Part shown: positions 7,235 to 15,273 of the stretch, in pieces
Layout: the number at the start of each line of letters is the position of its first letter
How positions within the stretch are numbered: the first letter of the stretch is position 1
Source: a virus
Direction: 5' to 3' (one strand)
DNA length: 26,685 bases
IMG/VR virus record: IMGVR_UViG_3300032242_002177
Location: 1 to 26,685 of that record
Notes under the pieces: model-generated
Seen by the model: only the letters and a program-made list of their open reading frames with translations
Told to the model about the DNA's origin: nothing
Database searches by the model: none
Translations under genes and position numbers: made by a program

Positions 7235-8734
7235 ATGAGAACAGTATTATTAGGATCGGATTTAACATATGATTCCAACGGTAACATAAAATTATTAGAA
7301 ATAAACACAAATTCAACTTGGGACGGGCCCGGAAAAATAGAAGATGATGCAGATGTTTTTGATTTAACAAGTCTTGACTCATTCATCAAAAATAATAATT
7401 TTACTGAAGTGCATTATATTGGAGATTTAGCTATTTTGAGTAATTTGTTAAAAACATATTGCGAGAATAATTCTTTATCATATACTTTTTATTCCGTAGG
7501 TGTAGATGCGATTACCATCCCATACATAGAAGATAATAATAATATTTTAATTATTAGAAGTGCATATGATACTACAGCTTTAGTGGATGATACTTATTGC
7601 GCTAATAAGATCAATTTTATGAATCTTATTAAATCCCAATCCTTTGGTTCGCAATTTGCATATATTGATGAGACAGGTAATTTACAAAACACCATCACAG
7701 ATATTAAAGATAATGGTATTCACCCAAATTTTATATTAAAATATTCTTACCCTCATTATGATGTTGAGGTATATCCAAAAATGTTTAAAGTATCTAATCA
7801 AACGGAATTGGATAGCGTAATATCAAACAATGTTACTAATGACTACTTTTTAATGCCATATTATATTAATAGTGAAAAAACATACGAAGGACATCTTAAA
7901 GTACTTAGAAGTTTTAATCTATTAACCCCACCAAACTTAGAGTCAATACAAATTGGTCAGTATACTAAATTAAACGGAAATTTATTATTGGAAAATGTAA
8001 CATATAACCCAACTACATTTGAAATTGATTCTTTGTATAGAGATAGTTATGTTTCTGTTATGGAACCATCTAATTATCCAAAAGTTTTAGATACGGATTT
8101 AATTGAATTAGCTGACGGTACATTTAAATCACCAGCTGATTTGGTGGTTGGCGAATTATTAAAAACAATAGATATTCCGAACCCAAATAATGTAGATACA
8201 GCAAACTCAACTATGGATTATGGTATAACATATGATACATTTATGAGTGGTACAACTTATTCAACAAAACCACTTTTAGCTAAAAAACAAGTTAATACAT
8301 TTGTTGTACTTAATACTGTAACTTTTGAAGATGGTAGTACATGGTTTGATACCGAAGTTTCATCATATTTGATAAATAGAAATAATAATATAGAATTTGA
8401 AATGTTACAAAGTTTATTACCTGGTGATGTTATGTTATTAATTGATACATCGTCAGAGACTTTTAATGTTGTACCAAAAACTGTTCAGTCTATAACAAGA
8501 ACAAGACAAATATTTAGTGGCTGGGAACTAACAGTTGAAATTCCTCACTTATTTTTAACAAAAAATCCTCAATCTACTGTTAATAGTAATTCATATGTTC
8601 AGTTTGTAGGTATAGAACATAACGTAGCCTGCCCAAGTGGTGCATGTTCTCCATGTTCATTACCTTGCGCAAGTTGTCCTAAAACTATACCTTATTGTCA
8701 CGTTCCTGGAACTTGTACTAACTTAGCATGTTAA
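7235..8734 (+). CDS. ATP-grasp-like / Hint-like protein with Cys-rich tail
   Basis: The 499-residue protein opens with GSDLTYDSNGNIKLLEINTN, which resembles the metal-binding end of ATP-grasp enzymes. ILKYSYPHYDVEVYPKMF and YFLMPYYIN further on look like ATP-grasp lobes; the order of these parts would be permuted, so the assignment is tentative. Residues about 283-463 look like a Hint (intein/hedgehog) fold. DTDLIELADGT and ADLVVGELLKT match the start block, GWELTVEIPHLFL matches the conserved late block, and the domain ends in H462-N463. The Cys, Ser or Thr that inteins carry at position 1 is absent (Lys283 or Val284 there). After N463 comes a 36-residue tail with eight cysteines (466, 471, 474, 478, 481, 488, 494, 499). 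ATP-grasp enzymes ligate acids to amines. Alternatively this is a virion-associated protein. It lacks the Ile/Leu ending of its neighbours. Confidence 0.55.
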   Translation: MRTVLLGSDLTYDSNGNIKLLEINTNSTWDGPGKIEDDADVFDLTSLDSFIKNNNFTEVHYIGDLAILSNLLKTYCENNSLSYTFYSVGVDAITIPYIEDNNNILIIRSAYDTTALVDDTYCANKINFMNLIKSQSFGSQFAYIDETGNLQNTITDIKDNGIHPNFILKYSYPHYDVEVYPKMFKVSNQTELDSVISNNVTNDYFLMPYYINSEKTYEGHLKVLRSFNLLTPPNLESIQIGQYTKLNGNLLLENVTYNPTTFEIDSLYRDSYVSVMEPSNYPKVLDTDLIELADGTFKSPADLVVGELLKTIDIPNPNNVDTANSTMDYGITYDTFMSGTTYSTKPLLAKKQVNTFVVLNTVTFEDGSTWFDTEVSSYLINRNNNIEFEMLQSLLPGDVMLLIDTSSETFNVVPKTVQSITRTRQIFSGWELTVEIPHLFLTKNPQSTVNSNSYVQFVGIEHNVACPSGACSPCSLPCASCPKTIPYCHVPGTCTNLAC

Positions 8735-8762
8735 TAAATTAAATCTAATAAAAATACAAAAT

Positions 8763-8855
8763 ATGTCAAAAATAATAACAGATACCGAAATCAATATATT
8801 AAATACAACATTAACAGAAGTTGGGGCATTAATTATTGCAGTTCATACTTCTTAA
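8763..8855 (+). CDS. Possible 30-residue peptide
   Basis: A 30-codon frame (start MSKIITDTEI, end GALIIAVHTS) lies in the 158-base gap after the Cys-tailed protein, with an A-rich leader like those of other genes here. It is hydrophobic at its C-terminus and contains several Thr residues. It could be a short peptide gene, possibly a substrate for the modification enzymes around it, or chance. Only its position and clean start support it. The rest of the gap (8735-8762 and 8856-8892) shows nothing I can name. Confidence 0.35.
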   Translation: MSKIITDTEINILNTTLTEVGALIIAVHTS

Positions 8856-8892
8856 TTGATTTATGTTTATTAATAATAAAAAATAATTTTAA

Positions 8893-9219
8893 GTGAATTT
8901 AGATTTTAAAGAAATTACGAGTGCGTGGTATAATAAATTTATTCATACTGACGCAATGAAAGAATTAGCTGATTTAAGATTGGCTATTTGTGTAGAATGT
9001 CCATTTAAAATAGAAGGAATCACAGGTTTACCATTTAGATTAAGATGTGGTAAATGCGGATGTCCTTTAAAAGCGAAAGTTTATACAGATAAAACATATT
9101 TAGATGAAGGTGGATCATGTCCATTAAATAAATGGATGGATATTGAAATAGAACATACAAAAAAATATCAAAAAGCGGAATTAACTAAGGGAAACAAAAA
9201 TAAGAAAACTTTACTATAA
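8893..9219 (+). CDS. Zinc-ribbon protein (DUF6171-like)
   Basis: A 108-residue protein with C33-x2-C36 and C52-x2-C55-G-C57 forming a zinc ribbon, then GGSCPLNKW. The series RLxIC-x2-CP, CGKCGCPLKAK and CP-x3-W fits DUF6171-like phage proteins. The start is a GTG directly after an in-frame TAA; the first ATG (codon 22) would cut the conserved N-terminal helix with its Trp. Zinc ribbons of this size often bind nucleic acid or another protein, but no role is known. It ends KKTLL using codons ACT and CTA, unlike the ACA and TTA of the oxygenase at 6539, although the residues are the same. It is followed after 1 base by the sulfotransferase gene. Confidence 0.7.
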   Translation: MNLDFKEITSAWYNKFIHTDAMKELADLRLAICVECPFKIEGITGLPFRLRCGKCGCPLKAKVYTDKTYLDEGGSCPLNKWMDIEIEHTKKYQKAELTKGNKNKKTLL

Positions 9220-9220
9220 A

Positions 9221-9907
9221 ATGTCATTATTAATTAATAATGAACTAATTTGGGTATCAACACCTAAATCGGCTAGTACTTCAATATTCAATGCTTTAAA
9301 AAATTCAAAATTAAATTTAAAAAAAGTAGAGGGATGGGAATGGAATCAAAATGCGCATTTAAATTTAAACATACTAAAGAGAGAATTTGGTAATAAAGAA
9401 AGTATTTGTATAACCAGAGATTGGTTTCAAAAATGGATTAGCGCCTTAAACTATATATGGGACATCATTGAATATTCAACACCGTTTGAGACAATATGTG
9501 ATTGGGAAGATTTGGATAATGAATTCATATATAAAATTTTTGATGAATCTTTTTTAAATACATTACATATTTGTAGTGATGAAGGTTTATTATATTGTTT
9601 TCGTAAAATTATTTTAAATTCCAATAACTTTGAGATGGAAGATTATAGGCATTGGTTTAAAATGATGGGATTACTTATTTCGGAAAAATACTATAAAAGT
9701 AATACTAAATGTACTTATGAATTTGATATTGTAAATTTAGATAAATTTGTTGATTTTATTGAAAATAGATTTGGCGAAAAATTAATATTGGAAAATACAA
9801 ATATATCAACAAGAAGAAAAAATAAAATAATTATTGATGATCAGTTAAAATCTTTTGTTTATGAAAAATTCGAAAAAAGATTTATAAAAAGAAATGAATT
9901 AATATAA
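9221..9907 (+). CDS. Sulfotransferase (PAPS-dependent type)
   Basis: A 228-residue protein of the sulfotransferase fold, which moves the sulfuryl group of PAPS to a hydroxyl or amine. The 5'-phosphosulfate loop is WVSTPKSASTSIF (residues 11-23, Lys16 in the catalytic place). The 3'-phosphate site is R66-D-W-F-Q-K-W-I-S74, preceded by the strand ICIT. The acceptor, sugar or tyrosine, cannot be told. Its donor could be made by the APS kinase encoded at 2607. It lies 1 base after the zinc-ribbon gene and ends NELI, consistent with the two-Ile/Leu ending. A 38-base gap without a recognisable signal follows. Confidence 0.78.
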   Translation: MSLLINNELIWVSTPKSASTSIFNALKNSKLNLKKVEGWEWNQNAHLNLNILKREFGNKESICITRDWFQKWISALNYIWDIIEYSTPFETICDWEDLDNEFIYKIFDESFLNTLHICSDEGLLYCFRKIILNSNNFEMEDYRHWFKMMGLLISEKYYKSNTKCTYEFDIVNLDKFVDFIENRFGEKLILENTNISTRRKNKIIIDDQLKSFVYEKFEKRFIKRNELI

Positions 9908-9945
9908 TTAAAAACTGACTCTAAAATATTTGATAAAACATTTTT

Positions 9946-11001
9946 ATGGATTATAAAGTTGATTTAAAAAAATACATATGTGATATACCATTTACTTCAT
10001 TAGAAGTGCACAATAACGTTTGTTTTGTTTGCTGCCCATCTTGGTTACCCAATAGAATTGAAATGAATGAAATATCATTAGAAGATATGTGGAATAGCCA
10101 ACCAATTATTGACATCAGAGAGTCAATATTAGATGGTTCTTTTAAATATTGTGATAAACAATTATGTCCTCATTTAAGTAAAGTAGTTAATCATGGCGTA
10201 AGTGCCAGCGGACCTGTACAGTTAAAAACGAATTATAACCAACTAACATCAATAGTTAAAAGTAATGCGCCAGACTATTTAGTAATGAATTTTGATAGAA
10301 CTTGTAACTATAAATGTCCATCTTGTAGAGTTGATTTAATTGTTGAAAATAGTGATGGCCTCAAAAGAATTGAAAAAACAATAGATGAAATTGATACACA
10401 TTACTCTAAAAATGTTAAAATTTTATATATTACTGGAAGTGGTGATCCATTTGTTTCTGTTAGTTTTAGAAATTATTTAAAAAATTTTAATCCCGAAAAA
10501 TACCCAAATCTTAGAAGAATTCATTTACACACAAACGCGTCAATGTGGAATAAAGAAATGTGGGAATCTATGCCAAATATACACAAATATGTTACTACTT
10601 GTGAAATATCAATAGATGCTGGTACAAAAGATACATATGAAAACAAAACAAGATTAGGTGGTAAATGGGATAATTTGATTGATAATTTAAAATTTATTAG
10701 CACCATTCCTAATTTAAGTGTAAAGGCCTCTTTTGTTGTTCAAGATTCTAATTACATGGAAATGGAAATATTTTATCATTTAATGAATTCAATATTCGGT
10801 AAAAAGGTTACAGTTTTTTTTGGTAAAATCACAAATTGGGGTACTTTTTCTGAAGGTGAATTTAAACTAAAACAAGTATGGGATATTAATCATCCAGAAC
10901 ACGAATTATTTAAAAAAGAAATTAATAAAATATGGAAAAATAAAAATTTATTTCATAATTTATATGAGTACATCGACACCACTCAAAAAACATTAATATA
11001 A
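9946..11001 (+). CDS. Radical SAM enzyme with N-terminal Cys-rich (SPASM-like) motif
   Basis: A 351-residue radical SAM protein. C120-x3-C124-x2-C127 binds the 4Fe-4S cluster that cleaves S-adenosylmethionine. ITGSGDPF serves as the GGEP-like SAM-binding motif, and EISIDAGTKDTY is the following conserved strand. Before the core lie C12, C26, C29, C30, C69 and C74 (CCPSW, CDKQLCP), which look like a SPASM-type auxiliary cluster site placed at the N-terminus. Such enzymes often modify peptides or sugars. The gene overlaps the next by 1 base (stop TAA, ATG at 11001) and ends QKTLI. The substrate is unknown, and the SPASM reading is by cysteine pattern only. Confidence 0.85.
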   Translation: MDYKVDLKKYICDIPFTSLEVHNNVCFVCCPSWLPNRIEMNEISLEDMWNSQPIIDIRESILDGSFKYCDKQLCPHLSKVVNHGVSASGPVQLKTNYNQLTSIVKSNAPDYLVMNFDRTCNYKCPSCRVDLIVENSDGLKRIEKTIDEIDTHYSKNVKILYITGSGDPFVSVSFRNYLKNFNPEKYPNLRRIHLHTNASMWNKEMWESMPNIHKYVTTCEISIDAGTKDTYENKTRLGGKWDNLIDNLKFISTIPNLSVKASFVVQDSNYMEMEIFYHLMNSIFGKKVTVFFGKITNWGTFSEGEFKLKQVWDINHPEHELFKKEINKIWKNKNLFHNLYEYIDTTQKTLI

Positions 11002-11837
11002 TGAAATATTTAACTAATTCAATATTAAAATATAGATGTAAATTAGATACTTTAGATTTTTCTCCTAATAATACATATAAATTTATACCTGCAGATTCAG
11101 AAGACAAATTAATCAAAAATTTAAAATATAAAAATAACAAGAGCATTAAATATTATTTGGATAATCCTATTGAATATAGATTAAATAACGAAGGATTTAG
11201 GACACCCGATGATTTTAATTCGGAAGACGAGGGTAATGTTTTTTTAGGATGTTCTCATACATTTGGTATAGGTCATCATTTAGAAAATACGTGGTCATAT
11301 AAATTAAATAATATTATTGGTGGAAAGTTTTGGAATTTAGGAATTGGTGGGACCGGTGTAGCAACTCATTTTAGAATTTTATTAGCATATTATAAAGAAC
11401 TTAAAATTAAAAACATTTTTCATTTTGCGCCATTATATCCAAGATACGAATTTATAGAAAATGGAGTACCTTATGATTACATTATTGGTGAATATAAAGA
11501 AGAATGGAAATTAAAATTTGGAAATTTATTAATTAATTCATTATTAACAAATGAACAGATCGAAATAAATTGGATTACTCATATAAAAGCAATTAAAGGA
11601 TTAGCTCATGAAATTGGTTGCAATTACTATTTAATTGATTGCGATGATAATTTACACAATGATGACGAATCTTTACAAGCTAGAGATTTAATGCACTATA
11701 CTACTCGATCACAACATGAATTATATCAAAATTTTTTAAAATTATATGATTATAATTTATTTAAAAAATATGAAAATACACAACAGCCAATTACAGATAT
11801 TAAGAAATATAATAATGTATTAAAAAGAATCATATAA
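11001..11837 (+). CDS. SGNH/GDSL-like hydrolase
   Basis: A 278-residue protein with the blocks of SGNH esterases. FLGCSHTFGIG places the nucleophile at S85, NLGIGGTG supplies the oxyanion Gly, and D229-L-M-H232 supplies the catalytic pair near the C-terminus. YRLNNEGFRTPDDF before block I is common in phage and bacterial members that act on glycan acyl groups. It has no signal peptide, so it acts in the cell or on the virion. It may add or remove acetyl groups on the glycans made by the neighbouring transferases. It ends KRII and is the last of the genes carrying the Ile/Leu ending. Confidence 0.72.
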   Translation: MKYLTNSILKYRCKLDTLDFSPNNTYKFIPADSEDKLIKNLKYKNNKSIKYYLDNPIEYRLNNEGFRTPDDFNSEDEGNVFLGCSHTFGIGHHLENTWSYKLNNIIGGKFWNLGIGGTGVATHFRILLAYYKELKIKNIFHFAPLYPRYEFIENGVPYDYIIGEYKEEWKLKFGNLLINSLLTNEQIEINWITHIKAIKGLAHEIGCNYYLIDCDDNLHNDDESLQARDLMHYTTRSQHELYQNFLKLYDYNLFKKYENTQQPITDIKKYNNVLKRII

Positions 11838-11855
11838 ATTATTGATTGTATTTTA

Positions 11856-11887
11856 TTTTTTAAATTATTTTTGTTATATTATGTGTA
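11856..11887 (+). promoter_or_regulatory. T-tract plus TATATTAT promoter-like element
   Basis: The 50-base gap contains a T-run (11856-11861), AAATT, a second T-run and TATATTAT at 11875-11882, 5 bases before the ATG at 11888. AATT lies 12 bases upstream of TATATTAT, as at 2583/2595. This is the same element as before the genes at 2607 and 20554, and it probably drives the 11888-17973 group. The reading as a promoter is inference. Confidence 0.5.
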
Positions 11888-14599
11888 ATGAAAATACTTG
11901 CACATACTTGTTACATAGGAACAACTGGCTATGCCAATCATGCTCGTTCCTTTTTTACCGCATTAAACAAATATCATACAGTAAAAGTTAGAAATTTTAC
12001 TATTGGGAATGGTTGGGAGGGCATGAATCAAACTCCTCACGATAAAGAACCATATATCACAGACAAAATGAAGGATATGTTAATTCTTCAAACACTTTTT
12101 AACAATACTGGTAGGGAAGATCAACCAATGTATGGTTATAAAGGCGATTATAAAGCTGATGTCCATATTGTTTTAGTGGAAATGAATCATTATTATTTCT
12201 ATGAAAAATATGAAGGTTATAAAATTGCATATTGTGTTTGGGAATCAACTTTGTTTCCGGAAGATTTCTTTAGACAGCTATTAACATTTGATGAAATGTG
12301 GGTGCCTACTCAATGGCAATATGATTGTTTAGCGGCACAAGGTTATCCAAAAGATAAACTTTTTATTGTACCTGAAGGTGTTGATATTGAAACATTTAAA
12401 CCAATCAAAAAAACACCAAAAAAAGATAAATTTAGATTTTTACATTTCGGTAGATGGGATTATAGAAAAGGAACAACAGAGATATTAAGAACATTTGCAG
12501 AAACATTCAAAGATAGGGATGATGTTGAATTGATCGCATCCGTTGAAAATCCATATCCTAATGATGGTATGAAATCAACTGATGAGAGAATTGCTTTTCA
12601 TAAGATCGATTCAACAAACATTAATTTTATTAAATTTCCATCAAGAGAAGATTATGTAAAATATCTACAAGAAGGTGATGTGTTTATTTCATGTGCACGT
12701 AGTGAAGGTTGGAATTTACCGTTAATTGAAGCTATGGCTTGTAGTACCCCATCACTTTATTCCAACTGGGGAGGACAATTAGAATTTGCAGATGGAAGAG
12801 GTATCCCAGTAAGTATTGATGGATTTAGACCCGCAAACGTTGAACACAAAGATTGGCCTGGTGAATATTGTGAACCTGATTGGAATAATTTGGGAAGTCA
12901 AATGTTAAATGCTTTTGATAACTATAAACAGTTTAAAACTTTTGCCATGGCCGAAGCAAAAGAAATACACGACGACTTCAACTGGGATAAAATTGCTAAA
13001 GGTGCTTGCAATATATTGGAAAGAAATAAAAAACCTTTTGCGTTTGTAACCACAGGTAATTTGCAATATATGCCTGTTATCGAAAAGTTAGTTCAATCAT
13101 TATTAGAATTTTCAGATCAAAAAATCATTGTTTATGGAGTGGATTGTGAAGTACCGTTTGATTACCCCAATGTAATTAAAAGAACTATTAATCCTCCAAA
13201 AATTTCAGAACATGATAAATGGTACTGGAAACAATATGCATGTTTAAAATCAATAAATGATGGTAGTTTTGATTATTATGTTTGGATTGATGGCGATGTT
13301 GTTGTAAATCATAATATAGACACGGTTAAACAATATTTTAATCGAGTTGGTAGATATCCACTTTCAGATATCCATGTTCAGGAAGAATTTTTTGGGACAT
13401 ATGACGGAGGATCACAACTATTCAATGAAGAATTAGCAAATAAATGGGGTGTTAAAAAACAACAACCATATATGCATGTTTGTTTCTTCATTTATAATGA
13501 TGGTTCTAAATCATTTTTTGAAGCAATAGTTAATCATTATAAAACATTAATGAAAGAAAATCCCAAAGATTATAAAAAATATTTCTTGTGGAACGATGAA
13601 GGAATTGATAATGCTTTAAGATGGAAGAACGAATATAAAAATCATTTACCATTATCTAATTTTGACACATCATCATATGATGGTGATGAAGGGTTTATTG
13701 ATAAGACATTACATCAATTTTATAAGTTCTGGAATGAAGAAGGGCCACAAAACTTCAATAGAATATTTGGTTATCAATATATACCAAAAGATAAATCGCA
13801 GATCATATATTTCCACGGAAATAAAAATGCTGAGATATCAGATAAAATGATTGAGTTTATTAAAATGCAAAGAGATAATTCGTTTTATAAATCAATGTGT
13901 TTTTATACCGATGTATATAAATTAGAAAATTATGAAAATCTATTTGAATATGAAGGTGCAACAATGCAAGTTGCGGAGAAGTTTGGTTGGGCTCCTGCAA
14001 TATTTCATGAAATATATAATTTGAGAGATTATTATGCTAATAGAATAAAAAGAATAAATGAAGGGGATATTGTTGTTGATTTGGGTGGTAACATGGGCAT
14101 GTTTAATAGATGGGCATATTCTGAAGGTGCGAGTAAAGTAATATCATTTGAACCAGACAAAAGATACTTTAAATTATTGTCATTAAATGCAGATCCTCGA
14201 TCAGTATTATTTAATTCAGCAGCTGCACATGAAATTGGTGAATTAAATCTATATGAATCAGATCATTTAGGTGGTTCTAATGTATTTGGTATTAATGGTG
14301 TTGAGGGTTATACCGTAAAAACATATACATTAAATTATCTTTTTGATAGTGGATTAATAGATAAAATAGATTTTCTTAAGATTGATATTGAAGGTGCCGA
14401 ACATGCGGCATTAGCAGGAATTAGTGATGAAAATTTAATGAAAGTTAAAAATATTGGAATGGAATATCATCATTCACATTTTAATTATGATGAAGATTTA
14501 AGACAAAGATTAATAGATAGGATGATAAGTTTAGGTTTTAATTCTTATCTATCTTATACTGCAACAGATAATTTACAAATGTTATATTTTTCAAGATGA
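11888..14599 (+). CDS. Three-domain protein: GT4 glycosyltransferase, GT-A glycosyltransferase, FkbM methyltransferase
   Basis: This 903-residue protein strings together three enzymes. Residues 1-375 are a GT-B, GT4-family transferase with the start KILAHTCYIGTTGYANHAR, the donor loop RFLHFGRWDYRKG and the E-x7-E motif at E273 to E281. Residues about 378-640 are a GT-A-like domain with D468-G-D470 after a hydrophobic strand. Residues about 690-903 are an FkbM methyltransferase with IVVDLGGNMG (D731) and FLKIDIEGAE. Such a protein could add two sugars and O-methylate the product on one scaffold. It begins a three-gene unit after the TATATTAT element and overlaps the next gene by ATGA. There is no signal peptide or membrane segment. 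Sugar identities are unknown. Confidence 0.85.
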   Translation: MKILAHTCYIGTTGYANHARSFFTALNKYHTVKVRNFTIGNGWEGMNQTPHDKEPYITDKMKDMLILQTLFNNTGREDQPMYGYKGDYKADVHIVLVEMNHYYFYEKYEGYKIAYCVWESTLFPEDFFRQLLTFDEMWVPTQWQYDCLAAQGYPKDKLFIVPEGVDIETFKPIKKTPKKDKFRFLHFGRWDYRKGTTEILRTFAETFKDRDDVELIASVENPYPNDGMKSTDERIAFHKIDSTNINFIKFPSREDYVKYLQEGDVFISCARSEGWNLPLIEAMACSTPSLYSNWGGQLEFADGRGIPVSIDGFRPANVEHKDWPGEYCEPDWNNLGSQMLNAFDNYKQFKTFAMAEAKEIHDDFNWDKIAKGACNILERNKKPFAFVTTGNLQYMPVIEKLVQSLLEFSDQKIIVYGVDCEVPFDYPNVIKRTINPPKISEHDKWYWKQYACLKSINDGSFDYYVWIDGDVVVNHNIDTVKQYFNRVGRYPLSDIHVQEEFFGTYDGGSQLFNEELANKWGVKKQQPYMHVCFFIYNDGSKSFFEAIVNHYKTLMKENPKDYKKYFLWNDEGIDNALRWKNEYKNHLPLSNFDTSSYDGDEGFIDKTLHQFYKFWNEEGPQNFNRIFGYQYIPKDKSQIIYFHGNKNAEISDKMIEFIKMQRDNSFYKSMCFYTDVYKLENYENLFEYEGATMQVAEKFGWAPAIFHEIYNLRDYYANRIKRINEGDIVVDLGGNMGMFNRWAYSEGASKVISFEPDKRYFKLLSLNADPRSVLFNSAAAHEIGELNLYESDHLGGSNVFGINGVEGYTVKTYTLNYLFDSGLIDKIDFLKIDIEGAEHAALAGISDENLMKVKNIGMEYHHSHFNYDEDLRQRLIDRMISLGFNSYLSYTATDNLQMLYFSR

Positions 14600-15273
14600 G
14601 TTTAAATTTAGATAAAATTGCAAAATATAGGGGTACCGATAAATCATCTGACATACACAATTATTGTGTTAAGTACGAAAAATATTTACCCTTCAAAAGA
14701 ACGGATAAAATAAACATTTTAGAGATAGGTGTTTTGAATGGTCAGTCTTTATTAACCTGGAAAGACTATTTTTACGAATCTCAAATTCTCGGTATTGATA
14801 TAAACCCTGAATGCAAACAATATGAGGATAAAGAAAATAAAATAGATGTTGAAATAGGCTCTCAAGTAGATCATGTTTTTTTAAATGAAATAATGAGAGA
14901 TTATGGGAAATTTGATATGATATTAGATGATGGTTCCCATATTAACGAACATGTAATTTTTTCATTTGAACATTTGTTCCAATCTGTAAAATCGGGTGGT
15001 GTTTATATTGTTGAAGATTGCGCAACATCTTATTACCCTGACTATGGTGGTGGTAGATATAAAAAAGGTACAATGATTGAATATTTTAAAGGTGTTATTG
15101 ATGAAGTTAATTTTTTTGGTGAGTGGTTAGAACCCGGAGTTTTTCATACATCATTAGCTAGACGTGAAGATTATTTAATAGAACAATTTAATAAAAAAGG
15201 ATACAATTATATAGGCACTCAAATAGAGTCAATAAACTTCCTAAACGGAATTATTATTATTACAAAAAGATAA
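14596..15273 (+). CDS. SAM-dependent methyltransferase (CmcI/MycE-like)
   Basis: A 225-residue class I methyltransferase. Motif I is LEIGVLNGQS (E43, G45), GIDINP is the end of strand 2, and FDMILDDGSHINEH (D111-D112, H115) is the block typical of the cephalosporin-hydroxylase/macrocin O-methyltransferase group, where the acidic pair binds Mg2+ in MycE-like enzymes. GGVYIVEDCATSY follows. The members I know methylate sugar hydroxyls of natural products. Here it would act with the FkbM domain of the preceding protein, with which its gene overlaps by 4 bases. The next gene follows with no gap at all. Confidence 0.8.
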   Translation: MSLNLDKIAKYRGTDKSSDIHNYCVKYEKYLPFKRTDKINILEIGVLNGQSLLTWKDYFYESQILGIDINPECKQYEDKENKIDVEIGSQVDHVFLNEIMRDYGKFDMILDDGSHINEHVIFSFEHLFQSVKSGGVYIVEDCATSYYPDYGGGRYKKGTMIEYFKGVIDEVNFFGEWLEPGVFHTSLARREDYLIEQFNKKGYNYIGTQIESINFLNGIIIITKR

